Source: Nostoc sp. UHCC 0926 (GTDB lineage Bacteria > Cyanobacteriota > Cyanobacteriia > Cyanobacteriales > Nostocaceae). From it: a stretch of DNA of 64,000 nucleotides. Below are positions 1-9,210 of this stretch, piece after piece. Positions within the stretch are counted from its first letter, which is position 1, and each line of letters begins with the position of its first letter. The DNA is taken from assembly GCF_028623165.1 (NCBI RefSeq), contig NZ_CP117768.1, positions 4,836,001 to 4,900,000 of the forward strand, read 5' to 3'. The notes under the pieces were generated by a model. The model searched no databases, had not been told where the DNA came from, and saw nothing but the letters and a program-made list of their open reading frames with translations. The translations under genes were made by a program, and so were the position numbers.

Positions 1-19
1 CTTGAGAGATTGTCTAGTT

Positions 20-157
20 ACCAGTCTGAGACTGGGAACGCCGTTCTAGAGGCTCCGCCTCCCTTGCTGGCGGCAGAGCCGCAATGAAAAAGCATTTCCA
101 GCACAGAGGCTGGAAACGAGGTTTTAAAAGGGTTTGCGCTTAAGTTGACACCAATGC
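20..157. repeat. dispersed palindromic repeat, family A copy 1
   Basis: A run of small inverted repeats (CAGTCTGAGACTG, GGCTCCGCC, GCGGCAGAGCCGC and a CCAG/CTGG hairpin) followed by the tail CTTAAGTTGACACCAATG. A close second copy lies at 3911-4049 and a diverged one at 34414-34615. It is non-coding, MITE-like intergenic DNA downstream of the glycosyltransferase gene. Confidence 0.7.
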
Positions 158-191
158 ACAGATATGCGCCCCTACTCCATCTGCATTCATC

Positions 192-1424
192 TCACAAAAT
201 CGCGTTTTTCCCCTCTGATTTATACAGCGATCGATGAAGGGTTCTCCGCTTGGCTAATTCTTTACCTTTGCGACCGAGTTGCTCACGTAGTTGCTGGTCT
301 TTACACAACCGATTGAAAGCTTGAAAAACTTCATAACCAGAATTGGGATTAACCAGTATCCCATTTTCTTCATGCTGAACTGTGTCTAGAACACCGCCTA
401 AGCGAGGGGCAATTACAGGCTTGCCGAAGTAACTTGCTTCTAAATAAACCATACCAAAACCCTCCATACTATTAGCTTTAGTATCCGATAAAGTCAGCAT
501 CGCAAATATGTCGCAAGCTGCATAATAACCTGCTAATTCTCGCTCTGGCACATATCCGGCAAAGTGGACTCGCTTATCTACCCGCAACCGATGCGCCAGA
601 GATTTCAGTTCCGATTCACTTGGCCCTTGACCGCAGAGTATATAGTGGACATCGACCCCAAAAGTTAGCAATAGTGGGATGTTATCAATTACTCGGTCGA
701 AACCTTTATGTTTTACTAGCCTTCCGATGGAAAGAATAACTATTGTTGATTCGGGAATGTTGTAAGTCTGACGCACACGAACACGTAAATCATCAAGGCT
801 ACTGGGACTCGCTACATTATTACCAAATTTTTCTGGTCTGATTATTGGATTAATCACGTGGGTAGGAGTATCTAATCGGAAAGCAGTTCTGAGGTAGTCC
901 CTTGTATAAGAACTGTTACAAACAATGCCTTCGGCTCGTTTGAGTGTTAGTTTAAAGAGCGATCGCAGCACGGGATTGTGTAATACACAAAGAAGATCAT
1001 TACCGTGCAGATAGATAAAAAAGCGAATCGGTAGCAAATAGCTCAATAGCAACAGTGAAGGAAAGTCATAGCCGTGACCCCACTCTATATAACGGTAGTG
1101 ATAGCGAAAATAAAGTTTGATTGCTAGTACAAATGAGCAGAGGATATTGACCAAAGGCTTCAGGATACTCCCCACAAAGCCACTACGCCAGTATCTAGGG
1201 TAAAACCAGCGATACACGGGAAACTGTTGACCTTGATCAAATACTTGATCTCCTGAGCAACTAGCCGCCAGCACAATAACTCGTTCTGGATCTTGGAGAC
1301 AGCGATTGTAGATATATTCCCCAATTACAGCTTCTTTCGGTAGGAAGATCCTGGATATGACTAGGATATCTGGGTATGCAGCTTTGTCTCTGATTTCGGC
1401 TGTTAGTTGAGAAATATGTTCCAT
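192..1424 (-). CDS. glycosyltransferase family 4 (GT-B fold)
   Basis: This 410-residue protein should transfer a sugar from an activated donor to a cell-surface glycan or lipid carrier; the substrate cannot be read from sequence. The N-terminal half is the divergent acceptor domain. The C-terminal half carries the GT4 signature: a SIGRLVKHKGFD segment, a CGQGP segment, and the EX7E nucleotide-sugar motif in EGFGMVYLE, followed by GKPVIAPRLGG. There is no signal peptide, so it is probably cytoplasmic or peripheral to the membrane. No polysaccharide cluster surrounds it; the upstream 850 bp are empty and the downstream side is a palindromic repeat. Length is normal for GT4. The family call is firm; the pathway is unknown. 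Confidence 0.88.
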   Translation of the reverse strand: MEHISQLTAEIRDKAAYPDILVISRIFLPKEAVIGEYIYNRCLQDPERVIVLAASCSGDQVFDQGQQFPVYRWFYPRYWRSGFVGSILKPLVNILCSFVLAIKLYFRYHYRYIEWGHGYDFPSLLLLSYLLPIRFFIYLHGNDLLCVLHNPVLRSLFKLTLKRAEGIVCNSSYTRDYLRTAFRLDTPTHVINPIIRPEKFGNNVASPSSLDDLRVRVRQTYNIPESTIVILSIGRLVKHKGFDRVIDNIPLLLTFGVDVHYILCGQGPSESELKSLAHRLRVDKRVHFAGYVPERELAGYYAACDIFAMLTLSDTKANSMEGFGMVYLEASYFGKPVIAPRLGGVLDTVQHEENGILVNPNSGYEVFQAFNRLCKDQQLREQLGRKGKELAKRRTLHRSLYKSEGKNAIL

Positions 1425-2234
1425 AACAAAGTTGATGACTATATTTCAAATAATTTTTAATTTATTTACAATTAGGATTATTTTCAAAGCCCTAATTATT
1501 ATTTTATTTCTTTTAAAACGAATGTGGTAGACAAATTGGAAGCCGATTTTACAAGATTAGCCAGGAAGATTATTTTTTTATTGTGTTGATTTTATTTTTG
1601 CTGCAAATTTCTCACTACTTGAGAGTTTATGTGCAGAATGAACAATAAATAGAAACTAGCACTTATAGCCAAATTGCTCAGTAAACAACTGTTGCGAAAA
1701 TTACGAAATTTAGCTCTGTTCAATAGAATATCTTGAATCCTCTGGACTGTTGTGCCAAAATGCCAAAAACTTAGATAAGTATTTGATAGCTATTTAAAAT
1801 CTGGCTGCGCTTACTGATGGGCATCACGGACACTTGCTAGCCTACAGCGTATACGTAAATTAAAAGCCGCCAGATGTAGTAAATGCTTTTGATAATTTAA
1901 AAATATCCACCCGGGTTGGGATAAAATTAAGTAGGGTGAAGTATTAAAAAATTAGTCAAAATAATTCTGTATAATCCAAAACTATAGTCTGAAAGTGCTA
2001 GTCCAAGACGTAGCAACAATTGCCCGTAGGCGTAGCCCGTCGTAGACATCGCAAATTTATGTGATGATGAAGAAGTCTTAAGGTACGGTTCCCCAGTCGA
2101 GAAATCCCCCCTGCGATCGCTGCCTACCCAAAATAAGACGCGGTAAATTGAATATGTAGCCTCTAAAAGTGAATGCTACAAAGCTTGCTTGTTACGGGCT
2201 AGCGTAAGCAACATACCGCAACACTCCTAAGAGC
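1425..2234. other. AT-rich intergenic region with a REP-type repeat
   Basis: No convincing gene was found in this roughly 800-bp gap between divergent genes. At about 2022-2053 there is a copy of the short repeat GCGTAGGCGTAGCCCGYCGTAG...ATCGC, which recurs at 12154, 38851, 40739 and, in shorter form, 45541. Promoters of the flanking genes must lie here but none can be assigned with confidence. Confidence 0.5.
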
Positions 2235-2279
2235 ATGGGGATAAATCATAAAAAATTCCGTTTTCCAAGCGATTGTATT

Positions 2280-3275
2280 ATGCGTAAAAAACTACAACAA
2301 ACCATCAAACCGCTGTTAAAAACCTTCTTAGCCCTAGTCCTGGTGTTATCTTTGGCTCTTAGTCACGCCGATGGCGCATTAGCGGCCCGTAGTGGGGGTC
2401 GGATCGGTGGTGGCTCCTTTAGAGCGCCTTCCAGCCGCACCTATACACCGCGCACCTATGCACCTCCTGGCGGGGGCGGATACTATCCTGGTGGTGGTTT
2501 TGGTGGTGGTTTTGGTGGTGGCTTTGGCTTTCCCTTCCTACTTCCCTTCTGGGGTATTGGGGGAGGATTTGGTGGTCTATTTGGCATCTTAATTTTCTTT
2601 GCGCTCGCTAATTTCTTATTGCAAACTTTCCGCCGCGTCTCTAGCGGTGAAACTCCAGAAGCAGATTACAGCAGTAACTCTCCTGTTTCTGTAACTCGTT
2701 TGCAAGTAGGTTTGTTAGCTCAAGCCCGTGAATTGCAAAATGAACTCAACCACATTGCTGAAACTGCTGATACTAACACCCCAGAGGGGAGAGCAGAAGT
2801 TGTGCAAGAAGCCAGCCTAGCTTTACTCCGCCATCCCGAATACTTTGTATATGCAGGTGGAGGCACTCAACAAGCCAGTTTAAATTCGGCTGAAGGTCAG
2901 TTCAATCGGCTGTCACTGGCAGAACGCAGCAAGTTTAGCGAAGAAACTCTTTCTAATGTCAACAACCAGCTAAAAGCAGCCCTTGCCAAAGATGCTTTAC
3001 CCCCGGCTGGTGAACTCGACAACCCCACCCGTCTATTTACCGAAGGCGCTGGAGAATACATTATCGTCACCTTACTGGCGGCGACATTAGGCAAGTTTGA
3101 AATTCCCACAGCGATTAACAGTGCTGATGATTTGCGTCAAGCTTTGCGCCAAATTGGTAGTATCCCTAGCGAAAAACTTCTGGCAATTGAAGTTCTTTGG
3201 ACTCCGCAAGCGGAAAATGATACGCTGACATCTGATGATGTATTGGCAAATTATCCTGATTTGAGACTTGTTTAA
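2280..3275 (+). CDS. DUF1517 family membrane protein
   Basis: The likely start is the ATG at 2280 (MRKKLQQ), because a typical secretion signal follows at once: basic residues, then a hydrophobic stretch ending in ALAA. An in-frame ATG at 2235 would add 15 residues before this signal. The mature part opens with a Gly-rich region of GGG and GGFGGG runs, then a membrane segment around FGILIFFALANFLLQTF, then a soluble C-terminal domain of about 200 residues. This layout matches the DUF1517 family of cyanobacteria and chloroplasts, whose function is not established. The gene is single and is followed by a strong hairpin terminator at 3363-3393. Confidence 0.8.
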   Translation: MRKKLQQTIKPLLKTFLALVLVLSLALSHADGALAARSGGRIGGGSFRAPSSRTYTPRTYAPPGGGGYYPGGGFGGGFGGGFGFPFLLPFWGIGGGFGGLFGILIFFALANFLLQTFRRVSSGETPEADYSSNSPVSVTRLQVGLLAQARELQNELNHIAETADTNTPEGRAEVVQEASLALLRHPEYFVYAGGGTQQASLNSAEGQFNRLSLAERSKFSEETLSNVNNQLKAALAKDALPPAGELDNPTRLFTEGAGEYIIVTLLAATLGKFEIPTAINSADDLRQALRQIGSIPSEKLLAIEVLWTPQAENDTLTSDDVLANYPDLRLV

Positions 3276-3362
3276 TCTCTAAAAAATTTCCTGCTTTAGT
3301 GCTAAGAAAAAACTTTGCATCTTGGTGCAACAAATAAGTTCCCCGTTGAGGGCAGTAACTAG

Positions 3363-3393
3363 AAAACCGTTTGTCAATGACAAGCGGTTTTTT
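3363..3393 (+). terminator. rho-independent terminator of the DUF1517 gene
   Basis: AAAACCGTTTGTC, loop AAT, GACAAGCGGTTTT followed by more T. The 13-bp stem has one G-T pair. It lies 88 bp past the DUF1517 stop codon. Confidence 0.8.
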
Positions 3394-3497
3394 GTAGAGG
3401 TTAGATATACTTAACTATATTTTAGAAAAATTATTCCTAGTCAAAACTCTGGTAGTGTAGTATTATAAAAAATGCATCATACGCAAAGCCTTGTCTT

Positions 3498-3875
3498 ATG
3501 CCTAGTGTTGAACCCGACATAAACCGAGAGCATCGTATTCAAACAGAGATAATTGTAGATGCTGAAGACAAAGAAGACCGGGCCATGGGTTGGTACTACT
3601 ACCTGGAAGAGGCTCTGAATTTTCCCTTTCTGGCTAAATGGACTAAGAAGGGACGCAAATCAGCTGCTGAGGAGAAACAAGTCGAAGTGCTGGGAATGGC
3701 CCCAGATGATGAGTGCTTAAAAGATATGTTTGTAGAAGTTGCTTACATTAATGGTAAGGATGAAGATGTATATTCTGCAAAGTTATCTGAAATAGCAGCG
3801 ATTGATGCTGACAGCCAAACTCAAGAAGCGATCGCAGACTGGCTCTATTGGATTGCCAGAGGTTATAAGTTTTAA
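3498..3875 (+). CDS. ccbP: CcbP-like calcium-binding protein
   Basis: A 125-residue acidic soluble protein that resembles CcbP, the Ca2+-binding protein of Anabaena whose breakdown releases calcium during heterocyst differentiation. What I see: a conserved block RAMGWYYYLEEALNFPF near residue 29, many Asp and Glu residues, and a C-terminal WLYWIARGYKF. No EF-hand loop is visible, which fits CcbP, since it binds calcium through acidic surface sites. The assignment rests on recall of the family pattern, so the gene symbol is tentative. The gene stands alone, with a terminator upstream and a palindromic repeat directly downstream. Confidence 0.65.
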   Translation: MPSVEPDINREHRIQTEIIVDAEDKEDRAMGWYYYLEEALNFPFLAKWTKKGRKSAAEEKQVEVLGMAPDDECLKDMFVEVAYINGKDEDVYSAKLSEIAAIDADSQTQEAIADWLYWIARGYKF

Positions 3876-3910
3876 ATCTCTAGGATAAATACCGAATGAC
3901 GCGGCAGGGA

Positions 3911-4049
3911 TTGCCAGCAGTCTCCGACTGGGAATGCCTAATGAGAGGCTCCGCCTCAAGACTACCGGCAGAGCCGCAATGAAAGAGCATTTCCAGCCTC
4001 TGGCTGGAAACGAGGTTTTAAAAGGGTTTACGCTTAAGTTGACACGCAT
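3911..4049. repeat. dispersed palindromic repeat, family A copy 2
   Basis: Near-identical to 20-157 over the segment from GAGGCTCCGCCTC through GGCAGAGCCGCAATGAAA to GTTTTAAAAGGGTTT and CTTAAGTTGACAC. It lies between convergent genes. An open frame through it is a by-product of the repeat. Confidence 0.75.
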
Positions 4050-4157
4050 GAGTAATGCTGTGCCCTTACGATCACCTGTATTTGTCGCAAGCGAGAACTG
4101 CTATAGTTGTAAAGAAAATCAGAGTAATTTGATGGAAGTGGCAGCAGAAAGGACTAA

Positions 4158-5441
4158 TTAACTAAATATGGCATAAGTAGCTTTTCCCTGCCGTTTAGCT
4201 CGGTACATAGCAATATCAGCATCCCGTAACATATTTGCAGGTTCCTCATAATTACTAAGATTCCAAGCAATACCAATGCTAGCTGTAGTAGATAATTGAT
4301 ATCCATTCAGGTTAAGTGGCAATAGTAAGGAGTCTTGAATACGTTTGGCAGCATTGGTGGCGTCGGTAATGTCTTTAATATCCTCTAAAAGAACAGTAAA
4401 CTCGTCACCACCAAATCGTGCTACAGTATCGCCACCGCGTAAACACGACTCTAAGCGTCGAGCGATCGCTACTAAAAAATCATCCCCTATTCCATGCCCA
4501 AAGCGATCGTTAATCTCCTTGAAGGCATCTAAATCCAAAAATAAAACTGCAAAATAATAATCGCTTCTGCGTTTGCTACGTTCAATTGCTTGTCTGAGCC
4601 TATCTACGAATAAAACACGATTCGGTAATGCTGTCAGCCCATCATAAAACGCATTGCGGATCAGTTGCGCCTCTCTCTGCTTGCGTTTGGTGATGTCTTG
4701 AAAAACCAAAACCGCGCCAGTAATATTGCCATTCTGATCACGGATGAGTGAAACATTATCTTCAATCGCTATTTCTTTGCCATCTTTGGTAATCAGTGTA
4801 CAGTTTTCTGGGAGATTCAAAACTTCACCTGTTTCGATTACATATCTGGCTAAATTTTCAATTGTTTTTCCTACATCTTTGTCAACTAAGTTAACGACTT
4901 GTACTAAATCTTTACCGAACACTTCACTTTGCTTCCAGCCAGTGATTAGTTCTGCTATGGGATTCATCATTTGAATACAACCATTTGCATCTGTCACAAT
5001 CACTGCACAGCCCATACTGTTAATAATTGCCACTACCCTCTGTTTTTCTTCGTATAATATGTTTTTGCTCTGATGTTTGTGCAGAGCCGTTTCAATCGCA
5101 AAATGTAAATCACTTTCAAGAAATGGTTTGACTATGTAGCTAAAAGGCTCACTTAGCTGATTTTTATGTAATCCTTTATATTCTGAATCCCCTGTTAGAT
5201 ACACTACAGGCACATGGAAGTGATTCTGGATAATATCCGCTACGTGTAGACCGTCAACTTCCCCAGCTAGGCAGATATCAATTAATACTAAATGTGGATC
5301 AGTTTCTGCTACCTTTTTTATTGCATCTTCACCAGACTTATTTATTTCTGAAACAGAATAACCCAGTTTTTGTAAACTTTTTCTAATATTTGAGGCGAAA
5401 ATTTTTTCATCCTCAACAACTAGGATTTTGTGGGCCAACAT
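4158..5441 (-). CDS. response regulator with PAS and GGDEF domains (diguanylate cyclase)
   Basis: A 427-residue cytoplasmic signalling protein that should make cyclic di-GMP in response to phosphorylation. Domain order: a receiver domain (residues 1-125) with the acidic pair D11/E12, the phospho-acceptor D55 in LVLIDICLAG and a conserved lysine in YIVKPF; a PAS domain (about 135-255) ending in a PAC-like VLVFQDITKRKQRE segment; and a GGDEF domain (about 265-427) with an intact FGGDEF active site. An RGGD motif five residues upstream is a canonical inhibitory I-site, so product feedback is expected. No partner histidine kinase is adjacent. Length and order are normal for this type. Confidence 0.92.
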   Translation of the reverse strand: MLAHKILVVEDEKIFASNIRKSLQKLGYSVSEINKSGEDAIKKVAETDPHLVLIDICLAGEVDGLHVADIIQNHFHVPVVYLTGDSEYKGLHKNQLSEPFSYIVKPFLESDLHFAIETALHKHQSKNILYEEKQRVVAIINSMGCAVIVTDANGCIQMMNPIAELITGWKQSEVFGKDLVQVVNLVDKDVGKTIENLARYVIETGEVLNLPENCTLITKDGKEIAIEDNVSLIRDQNGNITGAVLVFQDITKRKQREAQLIRNAFYDGLTALPNRVLFVDRLRQAIERSKRRSDYYFAVLFLDLDAFKEINDRFGHGIGDDFLVAIARRLESCLRGGDTVARFGGDEFTVLLEDIKDITDATNAAKRIQDSLLLPLNLNGYQLSTTASIGIAWNLSNYEEPANMLRDADIAMYRAKRQGKATYAIFS

Positions 5442-6297
5442 CTTACAATAACCTGTTTGCTAAGGTTCAGATTTGTGTTGTCAGTGTCAACTCGATCTAA
5501 AAGTTATTATCTTATCATAAACAATCTGTAACTACCTGTCTTCATATAAATACTGACAAATTAGCAAATAACATGTTATTAACCCACCATAATTTCTGGG
5601 CTTGTCAAAGCTAATTTTAATAAGCTCATAATGTCAATATGATGCTATTAACATCACGTACAAATTAGTATGTAATTACTAGTAATCAAAAAGTGATTTT
5701 CAAAAATATGCAATAGCTTTTTTTCAGAGAATGAACTATCAATACTAAGTATAGTACTTATGTAAAAATTAATCAAGTATAAAAGTTCATAAGATCACAT
5801 GATCTTACTTGAATGTAAATTAATAAAAATAATATAAATAGATGGATCTAAATAAATATAAGATAGTTCCTCATTGTGTACTCCTTTCGAGAACTTGTTT
5901 GCCTTGGTCTTTGCCAGCATAAGGGTACGAAGTGTTCGTGCCTTGGTCTCCAAGAGTTGCAATCGTAAATCCTGAGGTTGCAACTCTTGGAGACGCTACG
6001 CGAACACTTTACTGTTTTCGAGTACCCTACGGGAAGGCTTACGCCAACGCAATGACATTTTATTTTAATTTCGTCCAGCTACTTAGTGTGTTTTATATAT
6101 ATAATATTCACTCACTAAATTACTACTAAAAATTAATTTTTATCTGCACTTAAAGAGTTTAATACTGCTTTACCTACAAATAATTTTTGTCTCAACCTGG
6201 GTCGAAATTAGCGTCTGAAACTATCTGAAATTTTGAATTGTGAGTGAAATGGTGTTACTTAGAACTATTTATCACTTCTGGTTAATACTTAATCACA
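5442..6297. other. AT-rich intergenic region with a large palindrome
   Basis: No credible gene. At about 5929-6010 two arms form an imperfect hairpin: AAGTGTTCG with CTCCAAGAGTTGCAA on the left, TTGCAACTCTTGGAG with CGAACACTT on the right. The phrase CAACTCTTGGAGACGCTACGCG is a common Nostoc repeat, seen again in part near 18530 and 52050. The small open frames crossing it are products of the repeat. Confidence 0.55.
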
Positions 6298-6357
6298 AAT
6301 CCTGTGATCTGAAAATATGCAAGTTAAATGCTCATCAGCAGATCACAGGATTTTTTA
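6298..6357 (+). terminator. orphan hairpin terminator
   Basis: A perfect 14-bp stem (AATCCTGTGATCTG / CAGATCACAGGATT) runs into a T-rich tail on the plus strand. No plus-strand gene lies in the 850 bp upstream and the next gene, folB, is on the minus strand. It may end a small RNA, or be a free hairpin. Confidence 0.55.
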
Positions 6358-6486
6358 GTTTTTTGATAATCAGCGGGTGCTGGGGGTAATCGCAGGAAAG
6401 ATTCTCTTCGTGAGATACTTCCATGCTCCACGTAAACCCCCTTTCTTTGCTAGCTTATAGATATTGAAAAAAACACGTTTTGTGAT

Positions 6487-6855
6487 TTAGAGATTCGACT
6501 TACTTTTAGTAAGTTCAATGCTAATTTTGCCACTAAAGTCTGGAATAGGTGCGGCAGGTTTGCTGAGAGTGACTTGGACTTTTGTTACACGATCGCATTC
6601 TTGGAGAATAGAATCTGCGATCGTTGTTACCAATTTCTCTATCAAAGTAAATTTAGACGTTTTGACCAGATGTTGTATCAAGCTAATCACGCTGCGATAA
6701 TCTAAAGTGTCTTCGATCGCGTCAGTCTTGGCTGCTGTGGAGATATCCAACCATAACCTTATATCCACCTCAAACCATTGTCCTAGCACCTTTTCTTCTG
6801 GCAGATACCCAGTGTAGCCATAGCAGCGAATTCCTGTTAAATGAATGCAGTCCAT
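6487..6855 (-). CDS. folB: dihydroneopterin aldolase
   Basis: FolB cleaves 7,8-dihydroneopterin to 6-hydroxymethyl-dihydropterin and glycolaldehyde in folate synthesis, in the cytoplasm. The 122-residue length is standard. Visible family features: the N-terminal MDCIHLTGIRCYGYTGYLPE with the active-site glutamate, the DTLDYRSV segment, the FTLIEKLVTTIAD segment with the catalytic-region lysine, and the VQVTLSKPAAPIPD segment near the C-terminus. No other folate gene is adjacent. The ATG at 6855 gives a full N-terminus. Confidence 0.93.
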   Translation of the reverse strand: MDCIHLTGIRCYGYTGYLPEEKVLGQWFEVDIRLWLDISTAAKTDAIEDTLDYRSVISLIQHLVKTSKFTLIEKLVTTIADSILQECDRVTKVQVTLSKPAAPIPDFSGKISIELTKSKSNL

Positions 6856-6943
6856 AAAAGTTTGAGAGCAAATTGTGCATTTTGTAGAAAGTGGAGCAAG
6901 TTTGCTTGGAGATTTTCTTTCTCACAAACTCGCGTAGCAGTGT

Positions 6944-7044
6944 TGGAAAACCTCACTTCCATTCCTCTCCCTTTTTAAGGGAGAGGCTTTGAATTCTCTC
7001 CCAACCCTACAAGGATTGGGGGCTGGGGGGTTAGGTTTGGCGTT
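6944..7044. repeat. dispersed repeat, family B copy 1
   Basis: A 100-bp block starting TGGAAAACCTCACTTCCAT, with a CTCTCCC/GGGAGAG hairpin, GGCTTTGAATTCTC, and ending GGGGGGTTAGGTTTGGCGTT. A second copy lies at 50632-50741. It fills much of the gap between folB and menD; the rest of 6856-7220 shows nothing clear. Confidence 0.8.
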
Positions 7045-7220
7045 GGCTTTTCCAAATGACCTGAATTGTCAGGCTTGTAACCAACCTTTAGGTCAAGCTG
7101 CTTTGGAAGTTCCGAGGTTCGGCTTCCCTCCTTCGGTCTTCTGTTTGTTCAACTTTCCCAGATGGATTTTAAATTGAATTTCCCTAGACAAAATCTAAAA
7201 TTTCAGATTGTTTTATAGCT

Positions 7221-8981
7221 ATGTTTGATTTAATGCCGATCGCTTATAGGAATGTTAATCAACTTTGGGCTTATATCTTAACAGAGACGCTAAAGCGGTT
7301 GGGATTGACTTGTGCGATCATTTGTCCTGGATCACGCTCTACACCCTTAGCAGTCGCCTTTGCTCAACAAGTACCTGAGATTGAAGCGATTTCCATTCTC
7401 GATGAACGTTCCGCCGCCTTTTTTGCTTTGGGACAAGCTCAAGCAACCGGACGCCCTGTAGTACTACTTTGCACCTCTGGTACAGCAGGAGCAAATTTTT
7501 ATTCAGCAGTAATTGAAGCCTCATATAGTCACGTACCACTATTGATACTAACCACCGATAGACCGCCAGAATTGCGAGATTGTCACTCTGGGCAAACTGT
7601 AGATCAATTGAGATTATATGGAAACTACCCAAATTGGCAAACAGAGTTAGCCTTACCCTCCCCCGACATGGGAATGCTAGCTTACCTGCGACAAATGGTA
7701 ATTCATAGCTGGGAAAGAATGCAAACTCCTACAAAGGGGCCAGTACATTTAAATATTCCCTTTCGCGATCCCTTAGCGCCTCTTCCTGATGGAACTGACT
7801 TGAGTTATTTGCAATCACAGTTTCAACCAGAAGACTTCTTCGCAGGAATAACAAGCACTACCCCATTCCCTATGCCCCATTCCCCATTCCCTATTCCCAA
7901 AGAATGGAAGGAATGCGATCGCGGCATTATTATCGCAGGTGTTGCCCAACCGCAGCAACCACAGGAATATTGTAAAGCGATCGCGCAACTTTCCCAAACT
8001 CTCAAATGGCCCGTGCTAGCTGAGGGACTCTCCCCAGTGAGAAATTATGCCGAACTCAACCCTTATTTGATTTCCACCTATGACCTGATTTTGCGAAATC
8101 AGCAACTAGCAAAGCAGTTAGCGCCCGAAATGGTGATTCAGGTGGGTGAAATGCCTACAAGTAAAGAACTGCGTAACTGGATAGATGCAACCCAACCCCG
8201 ACGCTGGATAATTGACCCCAGTGACCAAAATCTCGACCCTTTGCACGGGAGAACGACGCATTTACGGATATCTGTAGAAGATATAAAGGCAGAGGAGAGA
8301 AATTTTTCTTTCTCCTCAGACTATGGAAAGAAATGGTGTGATGCGGAAGCTAAGGTCAGGTTAGTTGTTGACCAGACGATGGGGAAAATAGATGAAATAA
8401 TTGAGAGTAAAGCAGCTTGGTTAATTTCTCAGATTTTACCGCCAGGAACGCCTTTGTTTATTGCCAATAGTATGCCTGTGCGGGATGTGGAATATTTCTG
8501 GAAACCGAATAATTTAGGAGTGCGATCGCACTTTAACCGGGGTGCAAATGGCATAGATGGCACATTATCCACCGCTTTAGGAATTGCCCATCGCCAGCAA
8601 AGTAGTGTGATGTTAACAGGAGATTTAGCTCTGTTACATGACACCAATGGTTTTTTAATCCGCAATAAGTTTGTCGGACATCTGACGATTGTGTTAATCA
8701 ACAACAATGGCGGTGGTATTTTTGAAATGTTACCCATTGCCAAATTTGACCCACCCTTTGAAGAGTTTTTTGGCACTCCCCAGGATATTGATTTTGCTCA
8801 GTTGTGCGCTACTTATAATGTGCAGCATGAATTGATTACTTCTTGGCAGCAGTTGCAGCAAAGATTAAACCTGCTACCAACTACAGGAATTCGGGTTTTG
8901 GAGTTACAGACAAATCGCAAAGCTGATGCCAAGTGGCGACAGGATCATTTGAGTAGGTTTGCCGCAGTTATTGCAATTTAA
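7221..8981 (+). CDS. menD: 2-succinyl-5-enolpyruvyl-6-hydroxy-3-cyclohexene-1-carboxylate synthase
   Basis: MenD is the thiamine-diphosphate enzyme that joins isochorismate and 2-oxoglutarate in phylloquinone (vitamin K1, the photosystem I quinone) synthesis. Visible: the N-terminal CPGSRSTPLA and LDERSAAFFALG blocks, the CTSGTAGANF segment, and a C-terminal ThDP-binding region with TGDLALLHDTNG and LINNNGGGIF. Length, 586 residues, is normal. The true start may be the ATG at 7233 (MPIAYRNVNQ) rather than 7221. A low-complexity run of CCCCATTCCC-like repeats at about 7861-7902 is translated in frame as Pro/Phe/Ser-rich residues and looks like intergenic repeat DNA taken into the gene. menB lies 3.3 kb downstream but not in an operon. 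Confidence 0.95.
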   Translation: MFDLMPIAYRNVNQLWAYILTETLKRLGLTCAIICPGSRSTPLAVAFAQQVPEIEAISILDERSAAFFALGQAQATGRPVVLLCTSGTAGANFYSAVIEASYSHVPLLILTTDRPPELRDCHSGQTVDQLRLYGNYPNWQTELALPSPDMGMLAYLRQMVIHSWERMQTPTKGPVHLNIPFRDPLAPLPDGTDLSYLQSQFQPEDFFAGITSTTPFPMPHSPFPIPKEWKECDRGIIIAGVAQPQQPQEYCKAIAQLSQTLKWPVLAEGLSPVRNYAELNPYLISTYDLILRNQQLAKQLAPEMVIQVGEMPTSKELRNWIDATQPRRWIIDPSDQNLDPLHGRTTHLRISVEDIKAEERNFSFSSDYGKKWCDAEAKVRLVVDQTMGKIDEIIESKAAWLISQILPPGTPLFIANSMPVRDVEYFWKPNNLGVRSHFNRGANGIDGTLSTALGIAHRQQSSVMLTGDLALLHDTNGFLIRNKFVGHLTIVLINNNGGGIFEMLPIAKFDPPFEEFFGTPQDIDFAQLCATYNVQHELITSWQQLQQRLNLLPTTGIRVLELQTNRKADAKWRQDHLSRFAAVIAI

Positions 8982-9210
8982 CTATTGTGTTAGGTGCTTT
9001 AAAATCGCAGGATTGAATCTGCTGATTAATAGAATGCTTGTGGAATTAAAGTTAATAATTATTTACCAAAAGTATTTTAATTGCTAATAACGATAAGCAA
9101 TCTGGCTCAGTTATAGCTTCAACAAATGCCTTAGCTTAAATTTGCTGAATATTTTTTATTACTCTATGTAGTACATTACAATAGTGCGCGTTCACAAGAT
9201 TGTTTAAAAT
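8982..9210. other. AT-rich spacer
   Basis: A spacer of 229 bp before the DUF3800 gene. I see no repeat, hairpin or gene in it. Confidence 0.5.

Noticed and set aside
5795..6129. Two small frames in the gap before folB
   Set aside because: They are built from the palindromic repeat at 5929-6010 and have no RBS or domain.
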